Positions 36,751-45,905 of a stretch of 64,000 nucleotides of DNA are shown here, piece by piece. The notes under the pieces are model-generated. The model saw only the letters and a list, made by a program, of their open reading frames with translations. It did no database searches and was not told the DNA's origin. This DNA comes from Alcaligenaceae bacterium (GTDB lineage: Bacteria > Pseudomonadota > Gammaproteobacteria > Burkholderiales > Burkholderiaceae_B), in assembly GCA_013416445.1 (NCBI GenBank), contig JACCER010000005.1:62001-126000 (forward strand), in the 5' to 3' direction. A program made the translations under genes and the position numbers. The stretch's first letter is position 1, and each line of letters starts with the position of its first letter.

Positions 36751-37449
36751 ATGTCTGCAAAACGCCTTGCCCTGTTCGACCTTGACCACACTTTGCTGCC
36801 TCTTGACAGCGACTATCAATGGGCCGATTTCCTCGCCCGCACTGGTCGCGCCGGCGATCCGGCCGAAGCGCAACGCCGCAACGACGACCTGATGCAGCGC
36901 TATAACGCAGGCAAGCTCACGGCAGAAGAATCAGCCGAGTTCATGCTGGGCTTGCTTACTTTGGCCGATGCGGCCGAACTGGCCGATTGGCACGCAAGCT
37001 TCATGGCAGAAGTCGTTCTGCCAGCCATCTTGCCAGTAGCCAAAGACCTGGTGCAAGAGCATATCGATCAAGGCGACCTGTGCGCCATCGTTACCGCCAC
37101 CAATGAATTTGTCACTGCGCCCATCGCGCGGGAATTCGGCATCACGCACCTCATCGCCACTATTCCTGAAACCCGCAATGGGCGCTACACTGGTCGTATT
37201 CAAGGCATACCCAGCTTCCAGGCCGGCAAGATCACCCGGGTCGATGCCTGGCTGGCCGACATGAATCTGACTCGGGCCGACTTCGACTGTTCTTTTTTCT
37301 ACAGCGACTCTCCCAACGACCTGCCTTTGCTCGAAGTCGTCACACATCCTGTCGCTACCAATCCCAGCCCCGCATTGCGCCAAGTGGCGCAAGTGCGCAA
37401 CTGGACAATCCTCGATCTGTTCCAGGAAATGCAAGACGCCAAGTCTTAA
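36751..37449 (+). CDS. HAD-superfamily IB phosphatase (SerB-like)
   Basis: A 232-aa hydrolase with the nucleophile motif LFDLDHTLLPLDSD (D10 and D12), motif II VTATNEF and motif IV YSDSPNDLPLLE. The subfamily IB cap region lies between them. Members near hda in betaproteobacteria are usually annotated as phosphoserine- or histidinol-phosphatase-like; the substrate cannot be told. Start ATG 36751 is preferred to a TTG two codons upstream. It is 9 bp before pcnB. Confidence 0.9.
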   Translation: MSAKRLALFDLDHTLLPLDSDYQWADFLARTGRAGDPAEAQRRNDDLMQRYNAGKLTAEESAEFMLGLLTLADAAELADWHASFMAEVVLPAILPVAKDLVQEHIDQGDLCAIVTATNEFVTAPIAREFGITHLIATIPETRNGRYTGRIQGIPSFQAGKITRVDAWLADMNLTRADFDCSFFYSDSPNDLPLLEVVTHPVATNPSPALRQVAQVRNWTILDLFQEMQDAKS

Positions 37450-37458
37450 AATAAATAC

Positions 37459-38808
37459 ATGCTTAAAGAAACAATAAAAAACTTTGTCTCACGCCTGTTC
37501 TCCACTCCACGCAGCGGGCCCGAGCGTCTGCCACGCGACAAGCACGGCATAGAGCGGCGCAATGTTTCGCGCCATGCCATCAAGGTCTGCGAAGTCCTGC
37601 AGCACGAAGGCTTTGCCGCATATATCGTTGGCGGCGCAGTGCGCGATCTTATCGTCGGCCTGGAACCCAAAGACTTCGACGTCGCCACCAATGCCACGCC
37701 CAATCAGGTACGCGCCCTGTTTCGCCGCGCCCGCATTATCGGCAAGCGTTTTCAACTGGTGCATGTGGTGTTCGGCCAGGAAATAATTGAAACATCAACA
37801 TTTCGGGCTCCCGCCTCGGTAGAGCAAGACACCGATGAACACGGCCGCATCTTGCGTGACAACCTGTTCGGCACGCACGAAGAAGATGCGGCACGACGAG
37901 ACTTCACCCTTAACGCCTTGTACTACGACCCCGTTACAGAAGAAGTCATCGATTACCATCGCGGCGTTCAAGACCTGAAAAAACGCATAGTGCGCATGAT
38001 AGGCGACCCCGAAACACGCTACCGCGAAGACCCGGTGCGCATGCTGCGTGCCCTGCGCTTTGCCGCCAAGCTTAACGCCACCATCGATCCCGCTACGCGC
38101 GAGCCTATCTTGCGCATGGCGCCGCTTATCGAAAACGTACCGTCCTCACGCCTTTTCGACGAAATCCTGAAGCTGCTGACTTGCGGCCACGCCATGGACT
38201 GCGTACGCCAGTTGCAGGCGGTAGGCCTGGACCAAGGCCTGCTACCCCTGATAGAAATCATCTTCAAACAGGAAGGCGGCGAACAGTTTGTAGAGCTGGC
38301 GCTGGCGCGTACCGACGCACGTGTGCGCGCAGGAAAAACCATCAGCCCCAGCTTTCTGTTTGCCGCACTGCTCTGGAAGCTGGTCAATCAGCGCTGGCAG
38401 GAAATCTGCGCCAGCGGCGAGCACCCAGCCCAGGCGCTTATGCAGGCTGCTGATTCCGTCGTTGAAGAACAAACACGCAAACTGGCCATACAGCGCCGCT
38501 TCCAGGCCGATATGCGGGAGATCTGGTTCATGCAGGCCCGTTTCGAGCGCGCCAACCCCAAGACCATCTGGCGCATGCTCGAGCAACCTCGCTTTCGGGC
38601 CGCCGTCGATTTTCTGCAGTTGCGCGCCGAGGCCCGCGAAGTTGACAGCGTACAGGCGCAGTGGTGGATGGATCTGGCCAATGCTGATGATGCCACACGG
38701 GCCGAACTGATAGAAGCCTACCAAACCGAAAGTCGTGGCAAGCCCCCTGCGGCACGCCGTCGGCGCAGTACGCGGCGCCGACGCCCTGCCAGCGCACCGG
38801 AAGCATGA
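37459..38808 (+). CDS. pcnB: Poly(A) polymerase I
   Basis: A 449-aa nucleotidyltransferase adding poly(A) tails to RNA for decay. It has the class II head motif GGAVRDLIVG followed by DFDVAT with catalytic Asp residues, then ETSTFRAP, RRDFTLNALYYDP and YREDPVRMLRALRF. The very basic C-terminal tail (ARRRRSTRRRRPAS) suits RNA binding and separates it from CCA-adding enzymes. The stop overlaps folK. Confidence 0.94.
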   Translation: MLKETIKNFVSRLFSTPRSGPERLPRDKHGIERRNVSRHAIKVCEVLQHEGFAAYIVGGAVRDLIVGLEPKDFDVATNATPNQVRALFRRARIIGKRFQLVHVVFGQEIIETSTFRAPASVEQDTDEHGRILRDNLFGTHEEDAARRDFTLNALYYDPVTEEVIDYHRGVQDLKKRIVRMIGDPETRYREDPVRMLRALRFAAKLNATIDPATREPILRMAPLIENVPSSRLFDEILKLLTCGHAMDCVRQLQAVGLDQGLLPLIEIIFKQEGGEQFVELALARTDARVRAGKTISPSFLFAALLWKLVNQRWQEICASGEHPAQALMQAADSVVEEQTRKLAIQRRFQADMREIWFMQARFERANPKTIWRMLEQPRFRAAVDFLQLRAEAREVDSVQAQWWMDLANADDATRAELIEAYQTESRGKPPAARRRRSTRRRRPASAPEA

Positions 38809-39296
38809 TGCCTTTACCGGCGATGACCCAAGCCTACATCGGTTTAGGCGCTAATCTGGGCAATGCTCTGGCCAGCCTGCAACAAGCTGCTGCCGAACTG
38901 GCACAAATGCCTGGTATCGCGCAGTTGACCTTGTCACCGCTATACCGCACGGCGCCAGTGGACTCCAGCGGACCCGATTACGTCAATGCAGTAGCGGCGC
39001 TTGGCACCACGCTATCGGCGCAAGAACTGCTGCACCTGCTGCAAGGTATCGAGCAGCGGCACGGGCGGTCGCGCCCGTATCGGAATGCGCCTCGTACACT
39101 GGACCTGGATTTGCTATTGTTTGGCAACGAGCAAATCAATACACCTGAATTAATCGTTCCACACCCAAGAATGCACGAACGCGCATTTGTTTTGCAACCG
39201 CTCACCGATCTGGCCCCAAACCTCGTCCTGGCACAAGGAACAGTAAAAAGCTTGCTGGCAGGCTGTTCTGGACAGGCCCTGGAAATTATCTCTTAA
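38805..39296 (+). CDS. folK: 2-amino-4-hydroxy-6-hydroxymethyldihydropteridine pyrophosphokinase
   Basis: A 163-aa folate pathway kinase (HPPK). AYIGLGANLGNALASLQQA, SPLYRTAPVD, QDYVNAV-like PDYVNAVAAL, RSRPYRNAPRTLDLDLL and VPHPRMHERAFVLQPL are the canonical blocks. The start ATG overlaps the pcnB stop (ATGA); a further Met at 38823 is possible. pcnB-folK is a conserved pair. Confidence 0.95.
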   Translation: MMPLPAMTQAYIGLGANLGNALASLQQAAAELAQMPGIAQLTLSPLYRTAPVDSSGPDYVNAVAALGTTLSAQELLHLLQGIEQRHGRSRPYRNAPRTLDLDLLLFGNEQINTPELIVPHPRMHERAFVLQPLTDLAPNLVLAQGTVKSLLAGCSGQALEIIS

Positions 39297-39370
39297 GAGT
39301 TATCGATGCTTTGCATGTACGTGAAAAAAAGCGCTCGTCTTCTACTAGTGGGCACTGCCAGGACCCAGCC

Positions 39371-40606
39371 ATGAAATCAACATTTTATGGCTGGTGGATC
39401 GTGGCCGCGTGCATGTTGTTTGTCATTGTCAGTTGGTCGCTGGGCACATTTGCCATGGGCGTCTACGTGTATGCGCTGACAGACAACCAAAGCTTCTCGA
39501 TCAGCACAGTTTCCACCGCCATGACCACTGCCTACATCGTCAGTGCACTGCTCATGGCCTACGTAGGCCGCATCATTGCTCGTCACGGGCCGCGCTTGGT
39601 AGTTGCCTTCGGCGTGCTGGTCATGGCGCTCGGGGTGACTGCCCTGCCATATTGCCAGCAAGCCTGGCAACTCTATGCAGCCTTTCTGACACTAGGCCTG
39701 GGCATGGCCTGCCTCTCGACCAATACGGTCGGAAGCACTCTGGCGCCCTGGTTCGAGCGATTTCAAGGCCGAGCAATTTCCACGGCTATGCTGGGGGCCA
39801 GCATAGCCGGCATGATAGCCACGCCTTTGCTCATGGGCGGCATACGCGCTTGGGGCTTTCAGACCACGACGGCCATTGCCGCTATCGTCGCTATCATGGT
39901 AACACTGCCGCTGGCCGCCCTGGTATTGAAAACTCGACCACAAGACATCGGCCTGCTCCCCGACGGCATGGCCAGCACGCAGCATAACCAGCCCGTCCAC
40001 GCAACTCAATGGCCGCTCAGCGAGGTCATGCAGACCCGGCAGTTTCGCAGCCACATCATCGCGTTCAGCGTGAGCCTGATGGTGCAAGTCGGGTTTATCA
40101 GCCACCAACTTCCCCTTGCCATTCCTGTGCTGGGCACACAAGGCGCAGCGACTATCGTTTTCGCAGCGGCAGCAGCGGCTTTCCTGGGACGCTTGCTGCT
40201 GGCACGCTACGCCGACCAAATCAATGAGCGCAAGGTAGGCGCCGGTGTGTTTTTGCTGGCCGCGGCATCATTAACAGGCCTGGCACTGTTTCCCGGGCCA
40301 TGGGCATTGGTTGCGTTAAGCATCACTTACGGGCTGACCGTTGGCAACGTGACAACCTTGGCGCCAATGATTATTCGACGCGAGTTCGGCGCGGCATCAT
40401 TTGCCGCCGTTTTTGGGTTTGCTGCTACGTTGAATCAGCTTGCCATGGCTTTTGGCCCTACGCTATATGGCGTTCTGCGGGACAGTTTTGGCAGCTATGG
40501 CCCAGCGCTTTTACTAGGCGGCATTCTGAACCTGGGTTCGGCCATTGCTATTGTTTGGGGCGGAAAACAGGCCTTACGCCCCTATCCCGCCCCCGTCAGT
40601 GACTAG
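39371..40606 (+). CDS. Major facilitator superfamily transporter
   Basis: A 411-aa membrane protein beginning STFYGWWIVAACMLFVIVSW with about 12 hydrophobic segments. The YGWWIV start and the loop-2/3 sequence AYVGRIIARHGPRLVV resemble the oxalate/formate-antiporter-like MFS group common in Bordetella relatives. It is convergent with the HpcH/HpaI-CoA-transferase-MaoC operon, so it may import that pathway's acid. Ligand not predictable. Confidence 0.88.
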   Translation: MKSTFYGWWIVAACMLFVIVSWSLGTFAMGVYVYALTDNQSFSISTVSTAMTTAYIVSALLMAYVGRIIARHGPRLVVAFGVLVMALGVTALPYCQQAWQLYAAFLTLGLGMACLSTNTVGSTLAPWFERFQGRAISTAMLGASIAGMIATPLLMGGIRAWGFQTTTAIAAIVAIMVTLPLAALVLKTRPQDIGLLPDGMASTQHNQPVHATQWPLSEVMQTRQFRSHIIAFSVSLMVQVGFISHQLPLAIPVLGTQGAATIVFAAAAAAFLGRLLLARYADQINERKVGAGVFLLAAASLTGLALFPGPWALVALSITYGLTVGNVTTLAPMIIRREFGAASFAAVFGFAATLNQLAMAFGPTLYGVLRDSFGSYGPALLLGGILNLGSAIAIVWGGKQALRPYPAPVSD

Positions 40607-40614
40607 ACACCAAG

Positions 40615-41433
40615 CTATTGGGCGCTTGCCCGCAGAATTTGCCGCGCCCGTTCAATAACTGGCGCATCCACCATTTGGCCATCCATCTGGAAAGCCAGCG
40701 AACCGGTGGAATCGGCCATTTCCATAATGCGCTGCGCCCATGCAATGTCGGCTGTTGACGGTGCGAACGCAGCGTGTATGGCGGCGATTTGCGCCGGGTG
40801 TATGCAAAGCATGCCCCCAAAACCCATATCGCGCACCTGGCGAGCCAACGCCGAGAGGCCATCTTGGTCTGAAAAATTGGGATAGACGCCATCTAGCGGC
40901 TTTGCCAGCCCGCAAGTAGCGCTATGCAGCAGGATCTGGCAGCGTATATGGTTCAACAATAGCGCCGCCCCGGCCGTATCAGGCGTCGTACCCAGTTCCA
41001 GCATGAGATCCAGGCTACCAAAAGACAAACGCTCTACACCTTGCTGCGCCGATATTTCAGCAAGCGCCAACACGCCTTTGGCGCTTTCAATGATGGGCAG
41101 CACGGTTTTGCCGGCCTGTACCACTTGCTGAACCTGCAAGGCCGATTCAGCCTTGGGCAGTATCACACCCCTGATGTTTTCATGTGCAGCGCACAAGGCC
41201 AGGTCGGCGCCAAACCACGCAGTGGTGGCATCGTTGGTGCGTACCCAGAAGCTTGCTTGTGGATGAGCACTGGCGAAGTCACGCAAGTGCTCGCGCGCCT
41301 GATCTTTGAGATCGTGCTGAACCGCATCCTCAAGATCGATGATGACGGTGTCGGCTCCTGCCGCCAATGCTTTGGCGAAGCGTTCTGGCCGGGTCGCCGG
41401 TACAAACAAGGCCGAGCGGATTTGTGGATGCAT
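40615..41433 (-). CDS. HpcH/HpaI-family CoA ester lyase (CitE-like)
   Basis: A 272-aa aldolase/lyase: RSALFVPATRPERFAKAL, DTVIIDLEDAV with the metal-binding Asp/Glu, ILPKAESA, LPIIESAKGVLALAEI and SFGSLDLMLELG. The family cleaves citramalyl-CoA, malyl-CoA or similar. It is the last gene of a three-gene operon; its start shares a base with the CoA-transferase stop (TAATG). Citramalyl-CoA lyase of itaconate or mesaconate degradation is the best guess from neighbours. Confidence 0.9.
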   Translation of the reverse strand: MHPQIRSALFVPATRPERFAKALAAGADTVIIDLEDAVQHDLKDQAREHLRDFASAHPQASFWVRTNDATTAWFGADLALCAAHENIRGVILPKAESALQVQQVVQAGKTVLPIIESAKGVLALAEISAQQGVERLSFGSLDLMLELGTTPDTAGAALLLNHIRCQILLHSATCGLAKPLDGVYPNFSDQDGLSALARQVRDMGFGGMLCIHPAQIAAIHAAFAPSTADIAWAQRIMEMADSTGSLAFQMDGQMVDAPVIERARQILRASAQ

Positions 41434-42659
41434 TAAATAACCCCTTGTTGCGCCAGAACCTGGACTTGTTCATCGGAATAGCCCAGGCCGGCAAGAATGG
41501 ACGCCGAGTCCTCGCCCAATGCGGGGACTTTGTCCATGCGCGCCTGGAATTCTGAGTTGGTGGCTGGCGGGATAAGCGCCGGCAATGGACCGACCGGGCT
41601 ATCGATTGTGCTCCAGCGCTGGCGTTCGGCAAGCTGGGGATGATTCCAGACATCGAGCATGGTATTGACGCTGGCGTTGGCTATGCTGGCGGCTTCAAGA
41701 CGCTGTATGACCTGGGCACGCGTCAGCGATGCAAAAGTGGTAACAATGAGCACCCGCAGGGCTTCCTTGTTGGCCACGCGCTGCGAGTTGCTGTTGAAGC
41801 GGCTATCGCCCGCCACCTCGGGTTGCTCGAGTACGATATTGCAAAATGCCACCCATTCACGTTCGTTTTGCAGCCCCAGCATGACCTCGCTGCCATCACC
41901 CACAGGGAAAGGGCCATAGGGATAAATGGTGGCGTGCGCCGCACCCGCGCGAGGAGGCGGCTCGGCGCCTTCAAAGGCGTAGTACATGGGGAACCCCATC
42001 CATTCGACCATGCTTTCAAGCATGGAGACATCAATGCGGCTGCCCTGGCCGGTGCGACCTCGCAACAGCAAGGCCGACAAAATGCTGCTGTAGGCATACA
42101 TCCCGGCGGCGATATCGGAAATGGAACAGCCCGCCTTGGCGCGGTTATCGGGCGTGCCGGTGACCGATAAAAACCCGCTTTCACTTTGTATCAGTAGATC
42201 GTAAGCTTTTTTATTCTGGTATGAACCACCCTCGCCATAGCCAGAAATATCGCAAACAATCAGACGCGGATATTTTTCATGCAAGGCTTCGAAAGACAAG
42301 CCCAATCGGGCAGCGGCGCCCGGCGCCAGGTTTTGCACCAGGACATCGGCCTGTTCCAGCAGTTCCTGGAGGATGTCGGCAGCTTCGGGCCGCTTGAGAT
42401 CCAGGGTCAGGCTTTCTTTTGAACGGTTGGTCCATACGAAATGCGAGGCCATGCCTTTGACCCGTTCGTCGTAGCTACGGGCGAAGTCACCCACGCCCGG
42501 GCGCTCTACCTTGATGACGCGCGCGCCCATATCAGCCAATTGACGGGTGCAAAAAGGCGCGGCAATAGCATGTTCGAGGCTGATTACCGTAATGCCATCC
42601 AGAGGCCGGGGAGCGGCCGAGCCGTTTGTTTGTTTCATTGTTTGTGTTGTCTGATTCAT
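41433..42659 (-). CDS. Family III (CaiB/BaiF) CoA-transferase of the lyase operon
   Basis: A 408-aa enzyme with PLDGITVISLEHAIAAPFCT, GARVIKVERPG, NRSKESLTLDLKRPE, DISGYGEGGSYQNKKAYDLL and SMLESMVEWMGFPMYY. It overlaps the MaoC-like gene by 4 bp upstream and the lyase by 1 bp downstream. By context it would activate the pathway acid with CoA from succinyl-CoA, as Ict does for itaconate in Pseudomonas. Confidence 0.92.
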   Translation of the reverse strand: MNQTTQTMKQTNGSAAPRPLDGITVISLEHAIAAPFCTRQLADMGARVIKVERPGVGDFARSYDERVKGMASHFVWTNRSKESLTLDLKRPEAADILQELLEQADVLVQNLAPGAAARLGLSFEALHEKYPRLIVCDISGYGEGGSYQNKKAYDLLIQSESGFLSVTGTPDNRAKAGCSISDIAAGMYAYSSILSALLLRGRTGQGSRIDVSMLESMVEWMGFPMYYAFEGAEPPPRAGAAHATIYPYGPFPVGDGSEVMLGLQNEREWVAFCNIVLEQPEVAGDSRFNSNSQRVANKEALRVLIVTTFASLTRAQVIQRLEAASIANASVNTMLDVWNHPQLAERQRWSTIDSPVGPLPALIPPATNSEFQARMDKVPALGEDSASILAGLGYSDEQVQVLAQQGVI

Positions 42660-43486
42660 GCCTTGAACCTCAATTCTGCCTGGTGGGCGAGTGTGCCATC
42701 TTGTTCGGCCCAGAGCTGTGCCATGCCATTGTCTTCGATTGCACCGGCGACCTGGAATGGACGTGGCGCAATCAGCGGCCTCAAGCCGCGATACGACAGG
42801 GAGGCCGCCTTTTTACCGGGATTGGCGTTCATGAATGCCTGGCACTGCAAAGTGGCGATCATGGGACCATGTACAACCAGGCCGGGATAGCCTTCGGCCT
42901 GTGTTACGTAGGGCTCGTCGTAATGAATGCGGTGGCCGTTATAGGTAACTGCAGAATAGCGAAACAGCATGACGGGTGACGGAGTGATGGTTTCCGACCA
43001 CTGCCCCTGAGGAGCAGGTTTGCTGCCCTCGAGCTTAGGCGGGCTGGGTTCCCGATAAACGATATCTTGCTCTTCGGAAATGCATACAACGCCTTCTTGC
43101 GTGAATTCGTGTTTTACCGTTACAAACAACAGTTTTCCGGTGCTGCCTTCTTTTTCTTTGACTGCAGCAATGGTGGACACGCGCTTGCCCTGCACACCTA
43201 CGCGCAAGGGCTGCAAAAACTCGACCCGCCCACCCGCCCACATGCGGTTGCGGTTATCGGCGGCAGGCAAAAAACCGCCACGCTGGGGGTGGCCATCTTC
43301 ACCGATCTGGTCGTAGGGCACGCCTTTGACAAACAAAGCCCAATGCCATAGCAACGGTACTTCGCCACCCGCCACAGGCGCTGGGGCGCCAAGGGCGAGT
43401 GCAATTTTCTCGATGTGACCAATATCGACCGAGTCTGTGCATTCTTCGGTGCGCCCTATCCAGGCAGATGGGTTCGTAGCTGTCAT
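42656..43486 (-). CDS. MaoC/HTD2-like hot-dog acyl-CoA hydratase
   Basis: A 276-aa double hot-dog protein. The C-terminal half carries LFRYSAVTYNGHRIHYDEPY, the hydratase 2 catalytic region, and GLVVHGPMIATL. The family includes mesaconyl-C4-CoA hydratase and itaconyl-CoA hydratase. It is first in an operon with a CoA-transferase and a citramalyl-CoA-lyase-like enzyme, which together could convert a C5 dicarboxylic acid to acetyl-CoA and pyruvate. Confidence 0.88.
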   Translation of the reverse strand: MTATNPSAWIGRTEECTDSVDIGHIEKIALALGAPAPVAGGEVPLLWHWALFVKGVPYDQIGEDGHPQRGGFLPAADNRNRMWAGGRVEFLQPLRVGVQGKRVSTIAAVKEKEGSTGKLLFVTVKHEFTQEGVVCISEEQDIVYREPSPPKLEGSKPAPQGQWSETITPSPVMLFRYSAVTYNGHRIHYDEPYVTQAEGYPGLVVHGPMIATLQCQAFMNANPGKKAASLSYRGLRPLIAPRPFQVAGAIEDNGMAQLWAEQDGTLAHQAELRFKA

Positions 43487-43610
43487 CGGGATCTCTTTTC
43501 CGTTAAATCAGATAAAGCACTAGCTTGCATGTTTATGTTGCGCTTGTGAATTCGATTTTGGATAAGACCGTCTTCACCGGGCTTAAACAGGATGCTGTGC
43601 TGTTGTCGGA

Positions 43611-44447
43611 TTATGCGGAAGGCTGCTGCAAGGCGCGCAATGGAATCGGCGGTTCAAGGCCGGCACGGCCCAGCGCCTGCAAGGCGTTACGGTACAGATC
43701 AAAGCGCAATTCCCAATAACGATCTGATCCGACCCACATGCGCATGTTGACGATTACTGTACTTTCCCGGTAATCGGTCACCATGACTTGCGGCGCGGGA
43801 TCTGGCAGAATGTAATCGTAACTTTGCACCAGCTTGCGCAATTCGCCCAGCGCGAGTTCGACATCGTCGCCATGGCGTACTCCCACTTCGATATCCAGAC
43901 GCCGGGTGGCGTTGCGGCTGTAATTAATAATAGTGCTGCCCCAGACCAGGCTATTCGGCAAGGTCAGGTGCACGCCATCGGACTGGATCAGCCGTACCAG
44001 AAACAACCCCACCTCGGCCACCGTGCCATCGCCCTTGCCAACGACTGAAATGTATTCCCCCGCGCGCAGCGGCCGCAATGCCAGCAACATGATGCCGGCG
44101 GCGATATTTTGCAAGGTTCCCTGCAAAGCCAGGCCTATGGCCAACCCGGCTGCGCCCAGCACCGCGATGATACTGGCGGTTTGCACACCAAAGCGCGCCA
44201 ACACGGCAACCAGCACAAAAATGCGTATCGCCCATACGGTTACGCTATAGACCATGGGAACGATGGTGGGGTCTATCCGGGATGAGCGCGCCGCCAGCCT
44301 TTGCACGCTACGCCCGGCAAATGATGAAATCGCCCAACCTATGATCAGGATGGCGATAGTCACCAACAAATTAAACGCCAGGTACTGAACATCTGGCATC
44401 AATGTGGCAAGGCTTCTGAAAGCATCCAACATATCTATTCTTTCCAC
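43611..44447 (-). CDS. MscS-family mechanosensitive channel
   Basis: A 278-aa small-conductance mechanosensitive channel. It has N-terminal transmembrane helices, the pore-lining TM3 (GAAGLAIGLALQGTLQNIA with its Gly/Ala packing), then the cytoplasmic beta domain (PLRAGEYISVVGKGDGTVAE) and the VHLTLPNSLVWGSTIINYSR motif. It protects against osmotic downshock. Monocistronic. Confidence 0.94.
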   Translation of the reverse strand: MERIDMLDAFRSLATLMPDVQYLAFNLLVTIAILIIGWAISSFAGRSVQRLAARSSRIDPTIVPMVYSVTVWAIRIFVLVAVLARFGVQTASIIAVLGAAGLAIGLALQGTLQNIAAGIMLLALRPLRAGEYISVVGKGDGTVAEVGLFLVRLIQSDGVHLTLPNSLVWGSTIINYSRNATRRLDIEVGVRHGDDVELALGELRKLVQSYDYILPDPAPQVMVTDYRESTVIVNMRMWVGSDRYWELRFDLYRNALQALGRAGLEPPIPLRALQQPSA

Positions 44448-44870
44448 TCATCTGCAATAAAAGACAAGTGTAAAACAAACCCGCCAGGTGAGAACATGGC
44501 ATTTTGTCGCTACGCTGCAAACAAGTACTTATCCACCCCAACTGTGGATAAGCTCAGGGACAAGTCATTGAATACTCAAAACAAGGCTGCAATAACAATA
44601 GCTTGAAATAAATGGACGATAACTGGCCATTAAAAAAACAGTCATCTGCTGGCTGCCGCCTTACGGCACGAAAAGCCGCCGACAATCATAAAACAATCAA
44701 TACAACGGCGATGGTATATAACATAGCTTGCTCTCTTTTCTGGTTACTGGTTAATGTGTCGGCAAGGAAGCATTCATTGCTCACGCTACCACTAGCAAGC
44801 AGCGTGCCCAAAGCTGGCTTACCCCAAACTTCAGGCTTGCAGCTATTGATTAATCCCGCCTAGGCTCCAT
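44448..44870. other. 423-bp intergenic region, no gene recognised
   Basis: The spacer between mscS and the flavin oxidoreductase gene is relatively A/T-rich. An 83-aa frame (44612-44863) has no ribosome binding site and no family resemblance. The one structured feature is the inverted DnaA-box pair at 44528-44552. Confidence 0.6.
44528..44552. promoter_or_regulatory. Inverted pair of DnaA-box-like sites
   Basis: CTTATCCAC (44528-44536) and GTGGATAAG (44544-44552) form a perfect 9-bp inverted repeat with a 7-bp spacer. The right-hand member, read on the minus strand, is TTATCCACA, the DnaA box consensus; the left is TTATCCACC. No origin genes (dnaA, dnaN, gidA) are near. Confidence 0.45.
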
Positions 44871-44879
44871 TTGAAATCA

Positions 44880-45905
44880 ATGACTCCTTTTTCCATACTT
44901 GACCTCGCCCCCATCACTGAAGGCAGCACTGCTGCCGTATCCTTTCGCCACACGCTCGATATTGCGCAACACGGCGAACGCTGGGGCTATCAACGCTACT
45001 GGATGGCAGAACACCACGGCATGCCCGGTATTGCCAGCGCAGCCACTGCCGTACTGATAGGGCATGTAGCGGCGGGCACCTCCACCATCCGGGTCGGCGC
45101 TGGCGGCATCATGCTGCCTAACCATTCCCCACTAGTGATTGCCGAGCAATTCGGAACCCTGGAGTCACTATTTCCCGGCCGCATCGACCTCGGGCTGGGG
45201 CGTGCCCCCGGTTCCGACCAAACCACAGCGCGCGCCTTGCGCCGCAATCTCACTTCGGATGCCGATGAATTTCCTCGTGATGTCGTCGAACTGATGGATT
45301 ATTTTTCAGACGAGCCCCGGCAGGCTGTGCGAGCGGTTCCCGGCACGGGGCTCAATGTACCCATATGGATACTGGGTTCCAGTCTATTTGGGGCCCAGCT
45401 TGCGGCGGCACTGGGCCTGCCTTATGCATTCGCCTCGCACTTTGCCCCGCAACAAATGATGCAGGCAATACAACTGTACCGCAGCACGTTCCAGCCATCC
45501 GCACACCTGCAAAAGCCTTACGTCATGCTGGGCTTCAATGTATTTGCCGCCGACACCGACGAACAAGCGCAATTTCTGGCAACGTCATGGCAGCAGTCGT
45601 TTGTGAATTTGCGCAGTGGCCGCCCCTCGCGCCTGCCCCCGCCGGTAAAGGGCTATCTGGACCAGCTTGGCCCACAAGCGCAACATTTGCTGGATCACGT
45701 ACTGGCCTGCTCGGCCATAGGCGCACCTGATAGCGTAGCCACCCAGTTAAAGGCATTTCTTGCCAAGACAGGCGCCGACGAACTGATGATTACATCAAAC
45801 ATGTTCGATCATGCGGCCAGGCTGCGGTCCTATGAAATCACAGCGCAGGTGCACCAGGCAATGTTCCATCCCTCTTGTGCCACCACGAATCAACCTTCAA
45901 CATAA
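44880..45905 (+). CDS. LLM-class flavin-dependent oxidoreductase (MsnO8-like)
   Basis: A 341-aa luciferase-like monooxygenase: [52 protein letters not shown] and [20 protein letters not shown]. These signatures match the short LLM group annotated as alkanal-monooxygenase-like; the actual substrate is unknown. Start ATG 44880 is preferred to TTG 44871. The 3' end overlaps the convergent roxA by 16 bp. Confidence 0.9.
   Translation: MTPFSILDLAPITEGSTAAVSFRHTLDIAQHGERWGYQRYWMAEHHGMPGIASAATAVLIGHVAAGTSTIRVGAGGIMLPNHSPLVIAEQFGTLESLFPGRIDLGLGRAPGSDQTTARALRRNLTSDADEFPRDVVELMDYFSDEPRQAVRAVPGTGLNVPIWILGSSLFGAQLAAALGLPYAFASHFAPQQMMQAIQLYRSTFQPSAHLQKPYVMLGFNVFAADTDEQAQFLATSWQQSFVNLRSGRPSRLPPPVKGYLDQLGPQAQHLLDHVLACSAIGAPDSVATQLKAFLAKTGADELMITSNMFDHAARLRSYEITAQVHQAMFHPSCATTNQPST

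Noticed and set aside
44612-44863. An 83-aa frame in the mscS-oxidoreductase spacer.
   Set aside because: No ribosome binding site and amino-acid composition without recognisable domain; treated as chance.
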